Assembly: GCF_009659375.1 (NCBI RefSeq)
Contig: NZ_WJQT01000001.1
Coordinates: forward strand, 124,001 to 188,000
DNA from: Fundicoccus ignavus
GTDB lineage: Bacteria; Bacillota; Bacilli; Lactobacillales; Aerococcaceae
Direction of reading: 5' to 3'
DNA length: 64,000 bases
The notes beneath the pieces were generated by a model. That model saw nothing but the letters and a program-made list of their open reading frames with translations, made no database searches and was not told where the DNA came from. Below, piece after piece: positions 55,221 to 63,959 of the stretch. Positions within the stretch are counted from its first letter, which is position 1. Every line of letters begins with the position of its first letter. A program made the position numbers and the translations under genes.

Positions 55221-56729
55221 ATGAATAAAGATAAAAAAGTAATCGTAGTTGGAGCTGGAGTTGCTGGCTTAGCGAGTGCAGTACGCCTTCAAAAAGAAGG
55301 TTATCAAGTTGAGATTTACGAGAAGGAAAGCTTACCTGGTGGTAAAATGCATACGATTGAAAAAGATGGTTTTCGCTTTGATTTAGGCCCTACAATCGTG
55401 ATGATGCCGGAACTTTACCGTGAAGTGTTTGAGTTTGCCGGTAAAGACCCAGATAATTATATTCCGATGAAGCGCCTTGATCCGATGTACCGTTCGTATT
55501 TCAATCAAGGTTCAGAACATATTGATATATCATCGGATTTAGTACAACTAATGAAGACATTCGAAACGATTGACCCTAAAGATGCAGCTGGATTTTTAAA
55601 GTACTTAGCAAGTATTTATGAACGTTACAGTGTTGCGCGTGATTATTTTATTCAGCGTCCATTTCGTCATAAGAAAGATTTCTATAATCCCTTTATGATT
55701 ACGCAGGCTTTGAAATTAAAAACGTTTGATAGTGCGACAAGTTCAATTGCAAAATTTGTGAACGATGAAAAAATCAGACAAATGTTATCTTTTCAAACGC
55801 TATACATTGGCGTTAGCCCGAATAATGGGCCTTCTCTTTATACAATCATTCCCATGATTGAATTGTTGTACGGCATTTGGTATATCGATGGTGGAATGCA
55901 TAAGATGGCGGAAGGTATGGCGAGTGTGTTTGAAGAACTAGGAGGAAAAATACATTATGACGCACCGGTAGAACAAGTTTTGATTGAAGACGGAACAGCT
56001 AGAGGCATACAAGTAGCAGGTCAAGAACAAACATCAGACTATGTTGTGGTCAATGCAGATTTCCCATACGCGATGAAGCATTTAATCCAAGATAAAACAG
56101 CTAAAGGCAAGTACACGGATGAGAAAATCGATAGTATGAAATATTCTTGCTCGTGTTTCATTCTTTATTTGGGAATGGATCGTAAATATGACGAGTTAGA
56201 ACAAGTGCATACATTCGTCTTCTCCGAAAATCTAGATCAAAACTTAGACCAAGTCTTTTCGGGTGAATTTATTGAAGATCCTTCAATTTATGTGGTCGCA
56301 GCATCCAAAGTAGATCCAACTGTTGCACCTGAAGGAAAAGAAGGCTTATTTGTCTTAGTACCTGTGTCTGACTTAGAAACAGCTCAATACGATTGGCATG
56401 ATGAAGCAACGTTAAACTATTATCGTAAAAAGGCGTTAGATAGCTTAAGTAATTTACCAGGAATGAGTAATGTCGAAAATGAAATTATTTCAGAAAGTGT
56501 GATTACACCACTTGATTTCCAAGAGAAGTTCAATGCATATAATGGTGCTTGTTTTGGCTTACAACCAACTTTATTGCAAAGTAATCACTTCCGTCCTCAA
56601 GCGAAAGCTGAAGCTTGCGAAGCGTTGTATTTCACGGGTAGTAGTACGCATCCTGGAGCAGGAGTACCGATCGTTTTAATGTCAGGTAAAATTGCTGCAG
56701 AAGAATTAATGTTGGATGATCGATCTTAA
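55221..56729 (+). CDS. crtN: 4,4'-diapophytoene desaturase (dehydrosqualene desaturase)
   Basis: 502-aa FAD enzyme converting 4,4'-diapophytoene to yellow 4,4'-diaponeurosporene. It has VIVVGAGVAGLASAVRLQKE and LPGGKMHTIEKDGFRFDLGP at the N-terminus, YGIWYIDGGMHKMAEGM in the middle and the carotenoid-desaturase C-terminal STHPGAGVPIVLMSGKIAAE. Length is normal. The upstream site is weak (GAGACGG). It is 19 bases before crtM and divergent from crtP. Confidence 0.94.
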   Translation: MNKDKKVIVVGAGVAGLASAVRLQKEGYQVEIYEKESLPGGKMHTIEKDGFRFDLGPTIVMMPELYREVFEFAGKDPDNYIPMKRLDPMYRSYFNQGSEHIDISSDLVQLMKTFETIDPKDAAGFLKYLASIYERYSVARDYFIQRPFRHKKDFYNPFMITQALKLKTFDSATSSIAKFVNDEKIRQMLSFQTLYIGVSPNNGPSLYTIIPMIELLYGIWYIDGGMHKMAEGMASVFEELGGKIHYDAPVEQVLIEDGTARGIQVAGQEQTSDYVVVNADFPYAMKHLIQDKTAKGKYTDEKIDSMKYSCSCFILYLGMDRKYDELEQVHTFVFSENLDQNLDQVFSGEFIEDPSIYVVAASKVDPTVAPEGKEGLFVLVPVSDLETAQYDWHDEATLNYYRKKALDSLSNLPGMSNVENEIISESVITPLDFQEKFNAYNGACFGLQPTLLQSNHFRPQAKAEACEALYFTGSSTHPGAGVPIVLMSGKIAAEELMLDDRS

Positions 56730-56748
56730 GCAAAGTGGGGGAAAGAAT

Positions 56749-57624
56749 ATGAATTCAACTCAACTAAATAAGGATTATGCTTATTGTGAGGGGGTTATTA
56801 AAGCCTCTTCGAAAAGTTTCTATACAGCCTTTTCCCAATTACCAAAGGAAAAAGCTCAGGCAGTATACGCGATTTATGCATTTTGTCGCTTAGCAGATGA
56901 TACGGTGGATTCTAATGAAATTTTGACGATTAAACAGAATAATTTATTAACACTTAAGGAAGAATTGACTGTTTTTTCTCAGGGGCGTACACCTGACAAT
57001 CCAATGTGGAGAGCGCTAAGAGATGTTTTTGATCGTTATCAAATGGATATCCAACCCTTTTATGATCAAATAGAAGGTCAGGAACGAGATTTAATTTTTA
57101 ATGGTATTGCAACTGTAGATGCCTTACAGGACTATAGCTATTACGTGGCAGGTTCGGTAGGTTTAATGCTATTGCCGATATTAGCTGCTAAGCAAGGTGT
57201 GACTCGCGAACTCAACGAGAGTGCAATTGCGTTAGGGATTGGCATGCAATTTACCAATATACTACGCGATGTGGGAGAAGACTATCGCGAGAATAATCGT
57301 ATCTATTTACCTGAGGACCTGTTGCAGAAATATCAGGTTAATTTGCCATCTGTTATGAGTGAAGGACCCAATGAAGCCTTTATCAGCTTATGGGAAGAGT
57401 TGGCTCAATATTCGCATGACTACTATCAAAAGTTTTGGCATAACATTGAACAATTTGATGAGGATTGTCGTTTACCAGTCTTGGCAGCAGCGAGATTATA
57501 TCATGCGATTATGGATAGTGTCAGATTGAATCATTATGATTGTTTGAGTAAGCGGAATTTCGTCCCGAACCTCAAAATGCTTCAATTAGTAAAAGAGGCC
57601 AAACAAGACCTGAAGAGAAGGTGA
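56749..57624 (+). CDS. crtM: Dehydrosqualene (diapophytoene) synthase
   Basis: 291-aa squalene/phytoene-synthase-family enzyme that joins two farnesyl diphosphates into 4,4'-diapophytoene. The two Asp-rich motifs are CRLADDTVD (about residue 45) and DVGEDYRENNR (about residue 178), both complete. The ATG at 56749 follows GTGGGGG; an ATG 33 bases earlier lies in the crtN tail and has no site. Its end is 4 bases from the MarR gene. Confidence 0.95.
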   Translation: MNSTQLNKDYAYCEGVIKASSKSFYTAFSQLPKEKAQAVYAIYAFCRLADDTVDSNEILTIKQNNLLTLKEELTVFSQGRTPDNPMWRALRDVFDRYQMDIQPFYDQIEGQERDLIFNGIATVDALQDYSYYVAGSVGLMLLPILAAKQGVTRELNESAIALGIGMQFTNILRDVGEDYRENNRIYLPEDLLQKYQVNLPSVMSEGPNEAFISLWEELAQYSHDYYQKFWHNIEQFDEDCRLPVLAAARLYHAIMDSVRLNHYDCLSKRNFVPNLKMLQLVKEAKQDLKRR

Positions 57625-57628
57625 ACAG

Positions 57629-58075
57629 ATGAATGAATCGCATTTTGAAAGACGATTAGATCAGCAACTGTGTTTCCGTTTATATAGAGCGTCAAATGGT
57701 ATTAGTAAATTGTACGCTCATGCCTTATTGCCAGTAGAACTAACTTTTCCGCAATACTTAGTTTTATTAGCACTATGGGACCATGATGGAGTCGCGATTT
57801 CTGATATAGGACAACGTACGGGCATGGGAATTGGAACGTTAAATCCAATATTAAAACGTTTGACTGATAATGGTTGGGTGAAACGTCAAACTCATGAGAG
57901 CGATAAGCGTACGATGCTCATTTTTTTAACGGCGAAAGCATTGGAACAAAAAACAGTGATTAATCAGTTGATTTTAAAAGAACTAGCAACGGTTAATTTT
58001 GAAAAAATGGATTTACTTGAATTGATGAAACAACTAGGATTACTACAGACGCAATTGGATGCAATGAATCTTTAA
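57629..58075 (+). CDS. OhrR-like MarR-family regulator with sensor Cys15
   Basis: 148-aa MarR protein of the one-cysteine OhrR/SarZ type. RRLDQQLCFRLYRASNGISK holds Cys15 in the position of the peroxide-sensing Cys of Bacillus OhrR, and LTFPQYLVLLALWDHDG follows. The winged helix has MGIGTLNPILKRLTDNGWV and the wing ESDKRTM. Such proteins leave DNA when Cys15 is oxidised. It is co-transcribed with crtN-crtM (4-base gap), so it may regulate pigment genes in response to peroxide (inference) through the TTTATC-N3-TGATAA sites. Control of ohr at 7.7 kb is less likely, since only a half site is there. Confidence 0.85.
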   Translation: MNESHFERRLDQQLCFRLYRASNGISKLYAHALLPVELTFPQYLVLLALWDHDGVAISDIGQRTGMGIGTLNPILKRLTDNGWVKRQTHESDKRTMLIFLTAKALEQKTVINQLILKELATVNFEKMDLLELMKQLGLLQTQLDAMNL

Positions 58076-58109
58076 ACAGACAGCTTGACTAAGAAAGGAA
58101 TGAAATACA

Positions 58110-58880
58110 ATGAAAACTAAAACAAAGGCATGGGTAAATTTGGTTCTCTTGTTGATGACGTTGGCCGTCAACTTTCTAGGTGCTACTGGCAAAATAAATG
58201 GAACTTCTCAAGCGGAAGTATCCGACACTTATCACACACTTATTACACCAGCGGGTTTCACGTTTAGTATTTGGAGCGTCATCTATACTCTTTTAGTAAT
58301 TAGCATGATCACACTATTAGTAAAAGCGAAAGACTCATACTATCATCAAGTAATTGAACGAATTAGTCCCTTGTTATGGTTATCTTACTTGTCTAATATG
58401 ATATGGATTGTGTTATTTTCCTATCGCTTAGTCGGCTTATCAACAGTATTTATCTTCGCTTATTTATTTTCTTTAAGTGGTATTCTGATATTGTTGAAAG
58501 AGCTAAGTCAAAAGCGTCAGTGGCTTTTAGGGTTAACATTTGGTTTGAATACCGGTTGGTTGTTTATTGCATCTGTAGTTAATGTTGCCGCTTATCTCGT
58601 ACAAATTGAATGGAATGGTTGGGGTGTAGCGGATAGTCATTGGGCGATCGTGATTATGTTTGTGTCGCTTTTACTCGCTTTCTTGGTGCTATCCAGAGTC
58701 AAAAATGCGGCATTCCCGTTACCAATTGCCTGGGCATTCTTCGGTATCTTCATGGAGCTGAAAGCCACCGAAGGTAATGAATTATTAGGGATTGTTGCGA
58801 TTGTGTGCATGGTTTTATTAGTTTTACTGTCAGTCACAAGCTTTCGACGTAATCAAAATAGTATTCTCCCCGTCGCTTAA
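58110..58880 (+). CDS. TspO/MBR-like tryptophan-rich membrane protein
   Basis: 256-aa protein with about seven hydrophobic segments and many Trp. The N-terminal block LITPAGFTFSIWSVIYTLL and later WLLGLTFGLNTGWLFIASV and LPIAWAFFGIF match the larger Gram-positive members related to TspO, the tryptophan-rich sensory protein that in Rhodobacter was first named CrtK because it maps among carotenoid genes. A role in pigment regulation or tetrapyrrole/oxidative sensing is possible. Last gene of crtN-crtM-marR-tspO, 34 bases after the MarR gene, with AAAGGAATG. Confidence 0.7.
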   Translation: MKTKTKAWVNLVLLLMTLAVNFLGATGKINGTSQAEVSDTYHTLITPAGFTFSIWSVIYTLLVISMITLLVKAKDSYYHQVIERISPLLWLSYLSNMIWIVLFSYRLVGLSTVFIFAYLFSLSGILILLKELSQKRQWLLGLTFGLNTGWLFIASVVNVAAYLVQIEWNGWGVADSHWAIVIMFVSLLLAFLVLSRVKNAAFPLPIAWAFFGIFMELKATEGNELLGIVAIVCMVLLVLLSVTSFRRNQNSILPVA

Positions 58881-58929
58881 CTTGTCATAATGATGACGCA
58901 TGGCAATAAATTATGTAATGTATGGATAG

Positions 58930-58985
58930 AACCCTGTTTGAATGGCTGATTGAATGTTCAGCTGTCAAACAGGGTTATTTATTTT
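58930..58985 (+). terminator. Terminator of the crtN operon
   Basis: AACCCTGTTTGA pairs with TCAAACAGGGTT, with GCTG/CAGC inside, followed by ATTTATTTT. Confidence 0.85.
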
Positions 58986-59166
58986 CAATATAATGTTAAT
59001 AAAAAGACGCAAAATCCCTCACTCGAGCAACGAGTTTCCAAAAGTTAACTTCTTATAAGGTGCACGAAATTCTTCTCTTCTTTGACTCCTCTTAATATCA
59101 GCCCCAAGTTGGAGGAGTTACGATCTGCATTTTGTTAAGCTATAGTCAAAGGAAAGGAGAATGATG

Positions 59167-59424
59167 ATGAGATTAAAAACATTAAGTGTACCCAAAGTGA
59201 CCTTAGGTGTATGGGTGCGTGCACTATTTCGCAAAGAAACGCCTCTATATGTTAAAGCACCGATCAGTTTGGCTCTGATTTATACAATTTTTCCAATTGA
59301 TTTATTACCGGATCTGTTAGGATCATTAGGATTTTCCGATGACGCAGCCGTTTTAGGCTTACTGACAACCATCAGCATGTCTCTTTTAAAACACTATACT
59401 ACGCAACAAAGCTTAAAACTCTAA
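59167..59424 (+). CDS. DUF1232 (YkvA-like) small membrane protein
   Basis: 85 aa. KAPISLALIYTIFPIDLLPD is the DUF1232 signature, with the invariant Pro-Ile-Asp-Leu-Leu-Pro. Function unknown. Three ATGs occur in a row; I choose the third (59167) since AAAGGAG then lies seven bases upstream. It has its own terminator overlapping the end of the convergent DUF72 gene. Confidence 0.75.
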   Translation: MRLKTLSVPKVTLGVWVRALFRKETPLYVKAPISLALIYTIFPIDLLPDLLGSLGFSDDAAVLGLLTTISMSLLKHYTTQQSLKL

Positions 59425-59436
59425 TCCAGAATATGA

Positions 59437-59466
59437 CTCCCAACGCTTAGCGCTGGGAGATTTTTA
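59437..59466 (+). terminator. Terminator of the DUF1232 gene
   Basis: CTCCCA and TGGGAG, with GCTTAGC inside, then a T5 run. Confidence 0.7.
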
Positions 59467-59470
59467 TAAT

Positions 59471-60310
59471 TTAGAATAAATCCAACTGTCTAGGCGCCAA
59501 ACCTTCATATGTAATGCTTAATAGTGATTGAAGGTGTTTAGCGTTACCCGCAGCATGTCCACCAGAATTATTATTAAAAATAACTGCCACGTTTTTTGCT
59601 TGTTTGGCTAAAGAGAGTGTTGTAGCTTTCAAAGTCAACAGTTCTGTTTCTGAATAATTGTAGAGTGTGCGGTATTCGCGCCAATCCTTGCTTTCATCCT
59701 GTCCTAACCAACCTTCGTAATTTCGACCATGTAAACGAAGGAAGGCTTGTTTCGGATTGGTGACAGATGGTACAAAAGGCACCGAATTGTGAGGTGTTTG
59801 AGGTTGATCGACCACTACATGGATGAAACCATATTTCTGTAAGAATTTTAAAGTTTCAGGTTGATAGTCTGGACTAAACCAACTTGTATGTCGGAATTCA
59901 ACCGCAATCGGTACATCTCCCATTAAGGAACGGATGTTGCGTAAATATGTCACGTTTTCTTTTACACAGGTGAAGTAAGGAGGAAATTGAAATAAGTATG
60001 AATTTAACTTGCCACTTTTAAGTAAAGGTAAAAAATTCGTGCGGAAGATATGAAAAAGTTGCTTCAATGGTGTTGTTTCATCAGGACGTCTAGCGTGCTG
60101 TGTCAAAGGTCCATATGCTTTTACGATAAATTGGAAAGTTTCAGGTGTGTTCTTTAACCAGTGTTGAATTCTCTCTTGAGAGGGGATGGCATAGAAACTT
60201 GAATCGAGCTCAACAATAGGGAAATGAGCCGCATAATCGCCAAGTTTATTTTGGGGATTTGTTGTGATAGATGGATGGTCAGACCAACCGGTTAAGCCAA
60301 TTTGAATCAT
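59471..60310 (-). CDS. DUF72 family protein (YecE-like)
   Basis: 279-aa TIM-barrel-like protein of the DUF72 family. Conserved blocks are IGLTGWSDHP at the N-terminus, VELDSSFYAIPSQERIQHW, VEFRHTSWF, LRLHGRNYEGW and the C-terminal VIFNNNSGGHAAGNA. Function is unknown for the family. The ATG at 60310 follows AGGAGG; an upstream ATG adds ten basic residues without support. Convergent with the DUF1232 gene. Confidence 0.88.
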   Translation of the reverse strand: MIQIGLTGWSDHPSITTNPQNKLGDYAAHFPIVELDSSFYAIPSQERIQHWLKNTPETFQFIVKAYGPLTQHARRPDETTPLKQLFHIFRTNFLPLLKSGKLNSYLFQFPPYFTCVKENVTYLRNIRSLMGDVPIAVEFRHTSWFSPDYQPETLKFLQKYGFIHVVVDQPQTPHNSVPFVPSVTNPKQAFLRLHGRNYEGWLGQDESKDWREYRTLYNYSETELLTLKATTLSLAKQAKNVAVIFNNNSGGHAAGNAKHLQSLLSITYEGLAPRQLDLF

Positions 60311-60579
60311 GATACGCCTCCTGACATTGCGTTTGTTCATTATGTTAGCATAACCTAAAACGATGTGCCAGATATTGAGAAATTAACCAACGCAACCCTA
60401 ACTTATTCGCCGTATTACTGAGGAAGGGGTGATGAAATAAAAAACACAAATTTTCAGTTCTTCTATTTTGTAATGACGTTTTGAAATTGCTATACTTCGA
60501 TAAGAGAATGCACGTTCAAATGAGTGCCATCAACAATATATGGCTGAGAAAGAGACGCTCAGTCGTGAGGAGGAAAAGT

Positions 60580-61752
60580 ATGACAATCGGTAAAGATAGG
60601 ATGAAGCTTTATTTGCCGTCAAATCAAGCGCTTGATTTAGCACAGAAAGATCAAATTCAACTAGTGATTGAGGGGCACCTTTATAATGTAGCCTCCGCAT
60701 CACAACATAAAGGGGACCAAGTAGCAGCTTTAAGGCAATTTTTAATCCCCTCGTCAATTGTGACAGTTATTTTCTTTTTATTTTTTTTAATTAGAGGACA
60801 AGGAATGATTGCTTTAACAGGGGATTTCTCAATTTCAAGCATGGTGACCTTATTAGGTGTCAGCAGTGGCGTCATTTCTTTTGCCTATTATTTTGTGACT
60901 TGGAAAAAGCAAGGAAAAGCGAATTTAGAAAAGGTTTATTGGCGCAATTTTCCAACACTCTTATTTTCGTTTACAATCATCATCTTATTAGGTCTAATGC
61001 TGTCTTTCTATGTTATTTCGACACTGTTTGTTAATTTATCTTTAGATCTTTACTTATCGACCTTATTGGCGTTTATTTTCTTTGCGGTTGTTCACTATTT
61101 AATGATTCATTTCGTGCTGATTTTATCTCCATCTGTGATGACGAAGCTATTAGTCTTTGTGATTGTGGGCGGCGTTTTATTTGCGATGATCACGAACAAT
61201 CAAGAAGAATGGTGGCAAGTTCACTTGAGTTTCCTTGGATCCAATCAAGCTGCCAGTTCTTGGCAGTTTAATATAACCTTGATTTTATCGGCTTTACTGA
61301 TGATTGCATTAATTGATTATATTTTTGTTAGTTTAAAAGAAACATTCCCGAAGCATGTTGGGGCGTCGTTGTTACGCATTTTGTTAACAGTGACGGCAGT
61401 CAGTCTAGGGTTGGTAGGTTATTTTCCGGCAGATGGGCCTGGCAATATGCCTTTGTATCATAATAAGGCGGCGGAGATGTTGGTCATCATGATTATTGTG
61501 ATGATTGTTGGTGTGAAATGGTTACTACCTAAAGTGACTCGTGAATTCCAATTAATATCTTATGCGATTGGAACGATCCTCGTGGTGATTACGGCTTTAT
61601 TCATGATGGGGAATTATATCACATTGACTGGTTTTGAATTAGTCGCGTTCTGCTTGGCATTCAGTTGGTTGATGTTACTGTTACAAAACTTAGAGAAGTC
61701 CGTGATGCCACCAGTACCTGTTTATGAAGTGAACATTCACTATGCGGATTAA
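60580..61752 (+). CDS. DUF998-like multi-pass membrane protein
   Basis: 390 aa with about nine to ten hydrophobic segments. The soluble N-terminal part (1-55: MKLYLPSNQALDLAQKDQIQ and GDQVAALRQFLIPS) is followed by membrane segments. LVGYFPADGPGNMPLYHNKAA near residue 300 resembles the conserved FP...H motif of DUF998 proteins. Function unknown. GAGGAGG at 60567-60573 decides the start at 60580; an upstream in-frame ATG adds 33 basic residues. A truncated paralogue lies at 9038. Confidence 0.75.
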   Translation: MTIGKDRMKLYLPSNQALDLAQKDQIQLVIEGHLYNVASASQHKGDQVAALRQFLIPSSIVTVIFFLFFLIRGQGMIALTGDFSISSMVTLLGVSSGVISFAYYFVTWKKQGKANLEKVYWRNFPTLLFSFTIIILLGLMLSFYVISTLFVNLSLDLYLSTLLAFIFFAVVHYLMIHFVLILSPSVMTKLLVFVIVGGVLFAMITNNQEEWWQVHLSFLGSNQAASSWQFNITLILSALLMIALIDYIFVSLKETFPKHVGASLLRILLTVTAVSLGLVGYFPADGPGNMPLYHNKAAEMLVIMIIVMIVGVKWLLPKVTREFQLISYAIGTILVVITALFMMGNYITLTGFELVAFCLAFSWLMLLLQNLEKSVMPPVPVYEVNIHYAD

Positions 61753-61941
61753 ATAGAAAAACGAGTACAATTGATTAAATTTGCTTAAATAATAACGGGG
61801 TATTCCTTGAGAATCGTCTCGAGGGTAAGCAGTTTTTGCATTCTACATCAATCGAGTTGTTGAAAGAACATATAAGATAATAATAGGAGTTTAATAAAGA
61901 ATGTAGAAGAACTCTGTGTCTTTAAGATCTTCATTACCGCT

Positions 61942-62074
61942 TTAAAGTATGAGTGGAATTGCTGAAAAAATCATTAACCATTGGATGCCAGTCAGGTTCG
62001 TCAAATAAGAAATGAGAACGTCGCTTGCAATAATCAGCACTTGTAACCAACGTTTTCTACGCGCAATATATAAG
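61942..62074 (-). pseudogene. C-terminal fragment of a membrane-protein gene cut by the IS1380 element
   Basis: Reading leftwards from the IS edge gives LYIARRKRWLQVLIIASDVL, then ISYLTNLTGIQWLMIFSAIPLIL and a stop: two hydrophobic helices. No matching N-terminal half is evident on the other side of the IS, so more DNA was probably lost. Bases 61753-61941 contain nothing else clear. Confidence 0.6.
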
Positions 62075-63762
62075 CCTGAATTATTCATACCTCTAAATGT
62101 GGATAACTATTTCTATTAAACTCACTGCTTTTTTAGACATTTTTAAGTATTAACTGTCTATCATGCCACTTTATATGCTTCTCGATTAGATCGAAAACAA
62201 AAAGATGGAAAAAAGAGTATAAAGACCCCTTGGTCTTACAATCGTCAAAAAATTAATATGATCTTCTGGAGTAGCTAATGCAACAGAACCAGCTGTTGAA
62301 TATTCTCCAATATTGTCCAGAACAGTGAAGAGAAAACGTAACCTGTGGACAAGCGGACTTTTATTTTACGCGCATGTCGTGTCAGCCTTCCAGCAATGTG
62401 GAAAACTTTAAACCGAATAGTCGCCACCGTTGATTTTTTCTCTTTATCTGGGAATGTTAGCTCTTTCATCAAATGAATGACTGTATAGGCAATACAACTC
62501 ATCATCATGCGAGCCTGATTCGCAAGAAACGTTGAACTATCGGTCTTGTCGAAGGAAAAACCATGTTTGATTTCTTTGATATAATTTTCTATTGTCCCTC
62601 TCTTTTGGTAGAGCTTGTACACTGTTTGGGCAGGTATATCAACGAAATTTGATACGATAAACTCAAACGTCGTAAATAAGAGTTCGCCAGCTTCTCGAGT
62701 GGCCTTTACAGCTACTTTACGAACCGTTTCCCAAGATTTAGCTTGATAATCAATCTTGAAATACTGTGATTCTTTATGTGTAAAGTCTGTATCTGGTCCG
62801 TAAAGGACCTTTTGTTGAGCCATGTTCTTCAGTCGTGCATTGACTTTTAAACGAATAATATACTTCACTTTTTCTTGCTCGCATAACTCATAGATCTCAG
62901 GTTTGGCAAAGCCACTGTCCCCTCGGACAGTTAAAAACATATCACATGAGTGCTGTTTGTGTTGAGAGATGATGTCTGCTAAAAAGACTTCTGCATTGTT
63001 AGACGTGTACACATTGCCCGGACGAAGTTCGGCACCCAGAAACAGACCAGTCAGTCCATCAAAAGCCACTAAGGGATGATAACCCGTTGTTCCGTAGTGA
63101 GTATTGAAATCAGTCTGTTCTTGTTTTCCGAAGGTGTCTGAGTGAGTAGAATCCACGTCAATGATCATATGCTGTGTATTTTTTTTGCCGATATAGATAG
63201 TGGTCAATGCCTTGGCAATTGATTGAAGTTGAACGACATTCTCCTCCGACAGTTGATGAATAAAACGAGAAACCATCGACTGTGAACCTAAGGTCGTTTT
63301 ATTTAGCACCTGCTGAAAAACTGGATCGTGACGTAGCCAATTGGCTGAAGAATCCGTTGAGTAACCGGCTATTAACTGCACAAGAACCTGCATAAATAAA
63401 TCAATATAGTCATGTGTACAATAGTTTCTTGAATCGTCAATATGCAATAACTCGTTAACCAGCTCTTTGAACTTGATCTTATGAAAAAATTCAAAGAGTA
63501 AAAGGAGACCGGAATCATTGGATAATTGACCGCCATCGTTTGACATAACCAAATGGGGATTGAATTGTAGTTGCTTTTCTTGTAAAGTTGATATTGAGCA
63601 CACCTCTTGTTTTTGTTGTTTTGGTCGACTTTACAATAACATAGAGTGTGCTCTTTTTGTATATTTTTTTCTTCACCCAACGGGTGAAGAAGGAATAGAG
63701 TGATAAACCTTATCAAAGCGGGATAAATGCCTGTTCTGACAAGGTACTATGAATTATTCAGG
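62075..63762 (-). mobile_element. IS1380-family insertion sequence
   Basis: Terminal inverted repeats CCTGAATTATTCATA (62075-62089) and TATGAATTATTCAGG (63748-63762) match at 14 of 15 positions and bound a 1688-bp element with one transposase gene. Flanking tetranucleotides TAAG and ATTT differ, so no target duplication is visible; recombination or deletion after insertion is likely. It appears intact and recent. Confidence 0.85.
62275..63603 (-). CDS. IS1380-family transposase
   Basis: 442-aa DDE transposase. N-terminal LSNDSGLLLLFEFFHKI is typical; the catalytic Asp residues lie in HMIIDVDSTHSDTFG and LTVRGDSGFAKPEIY, and the Glu in YQKRGTIENYIKEIKHGF. No frameshift or stop is seen, so it is probably functional. 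The start is uncertain: a GTG at 63603 overlaps the AAGAGGT sequence, and an alternative non-ATG start a few codons later would be better spaced. Confidence 0.92.
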   Translation of the reverse strand: MCSISTLQEKQLQFNPHLVMSNDGGQLSNDSGLLLLFEFFHKIKFKELVNELLHIDDSRNYCTHDYIDLFMQVLVQLIAGYSTDSSANWLRHDPVFQQVLNKTTLGSQSMVSRFIHQLSEENVVQLQSIAKALTTIYIGKKNTQHMIIDVDSTHSDTFGKQEQTDFNTHYGTTGYHPLVAFDGLTGLFLGAELRPGNVYTSNNAEVFLADIISQHKQHSCDMFLTVRGDSGFAKPEIYELCEQEKVKYIIRLKVNARLKNMAQQKVLYGPDTDFTHKESQYFKIDYQAKSWETVRKVAVKATREAGELLFTTFEFIVSNFVDIPAQTVYKLYQKRGTIENYIKEIKHGFSFDKTDSSTFLANQARMMMSCIAYTVIHLMKELTFPDKEKKSTVATIRFKVFHIAGRLTRHARKIKVRLSTGYVFSSLFWTILENIQQLVLLH

Positions 63763-63807
63763 ATTTAATAAGAATTTGAATATTTATAACAAATAAATAC
63801 AAAAACA

Positions 63808-63836
63808 TTGCTCACTGAAAAAGTATCGTGTATACT
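63808..63836 (+). promoter_or_regulatory. Promoter of the micro-ORF at 63906
   Basis: TTGCTC (63808-63813), 17-base spacer, TATACT (63831-63836). Confidence 0.6.
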
Positions 63837-63891
63837 ACGAATAGATAAATTATTAATAAAAATAAAACTTAAATTAGCTTGAGTTACAAAA

Positions 63892-63948
63892 AGGAGGCGT
63901 ACCCTATGTTGATATCATTTAAATATTTCACGAATTGGAACGTCTCCT
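63892..63948 (+). promoter_or_regulatory. Hairpin sequestering the ribosome binding site of the micro-ORF
   Basis: AGGAGGCGT (63892-63900) can pair with ACGTCTCCT (63940-63948), nine pairs with one G-T. The left arm is the Shine-Dalgarno of the ORF starting at 63906; the right arm lies within its last codons. Translation of the ORF would disrupt the hairpin and vice versa. Confidence 0.5.
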
Positions 63949-63959
63949 CAAAAGAATAG
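63906..63959 (+). CDS. 17-aa micro-ORF, possible leader peptide
   Basis: ATG behind AAAGGAGGCGTACCCT encodes MLISFKYFTNWNVSSKE and stops at TAG. A good promoter lies 70 bases upstream. There is no recognisable family. Its close link with a hairpin that includes both its ribosome site and its 3' end suggests a leader peptide for a gene to the right of the window (inference). Confidence 0.4.
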   Translation: MLISFKYFTNWNVSSKE

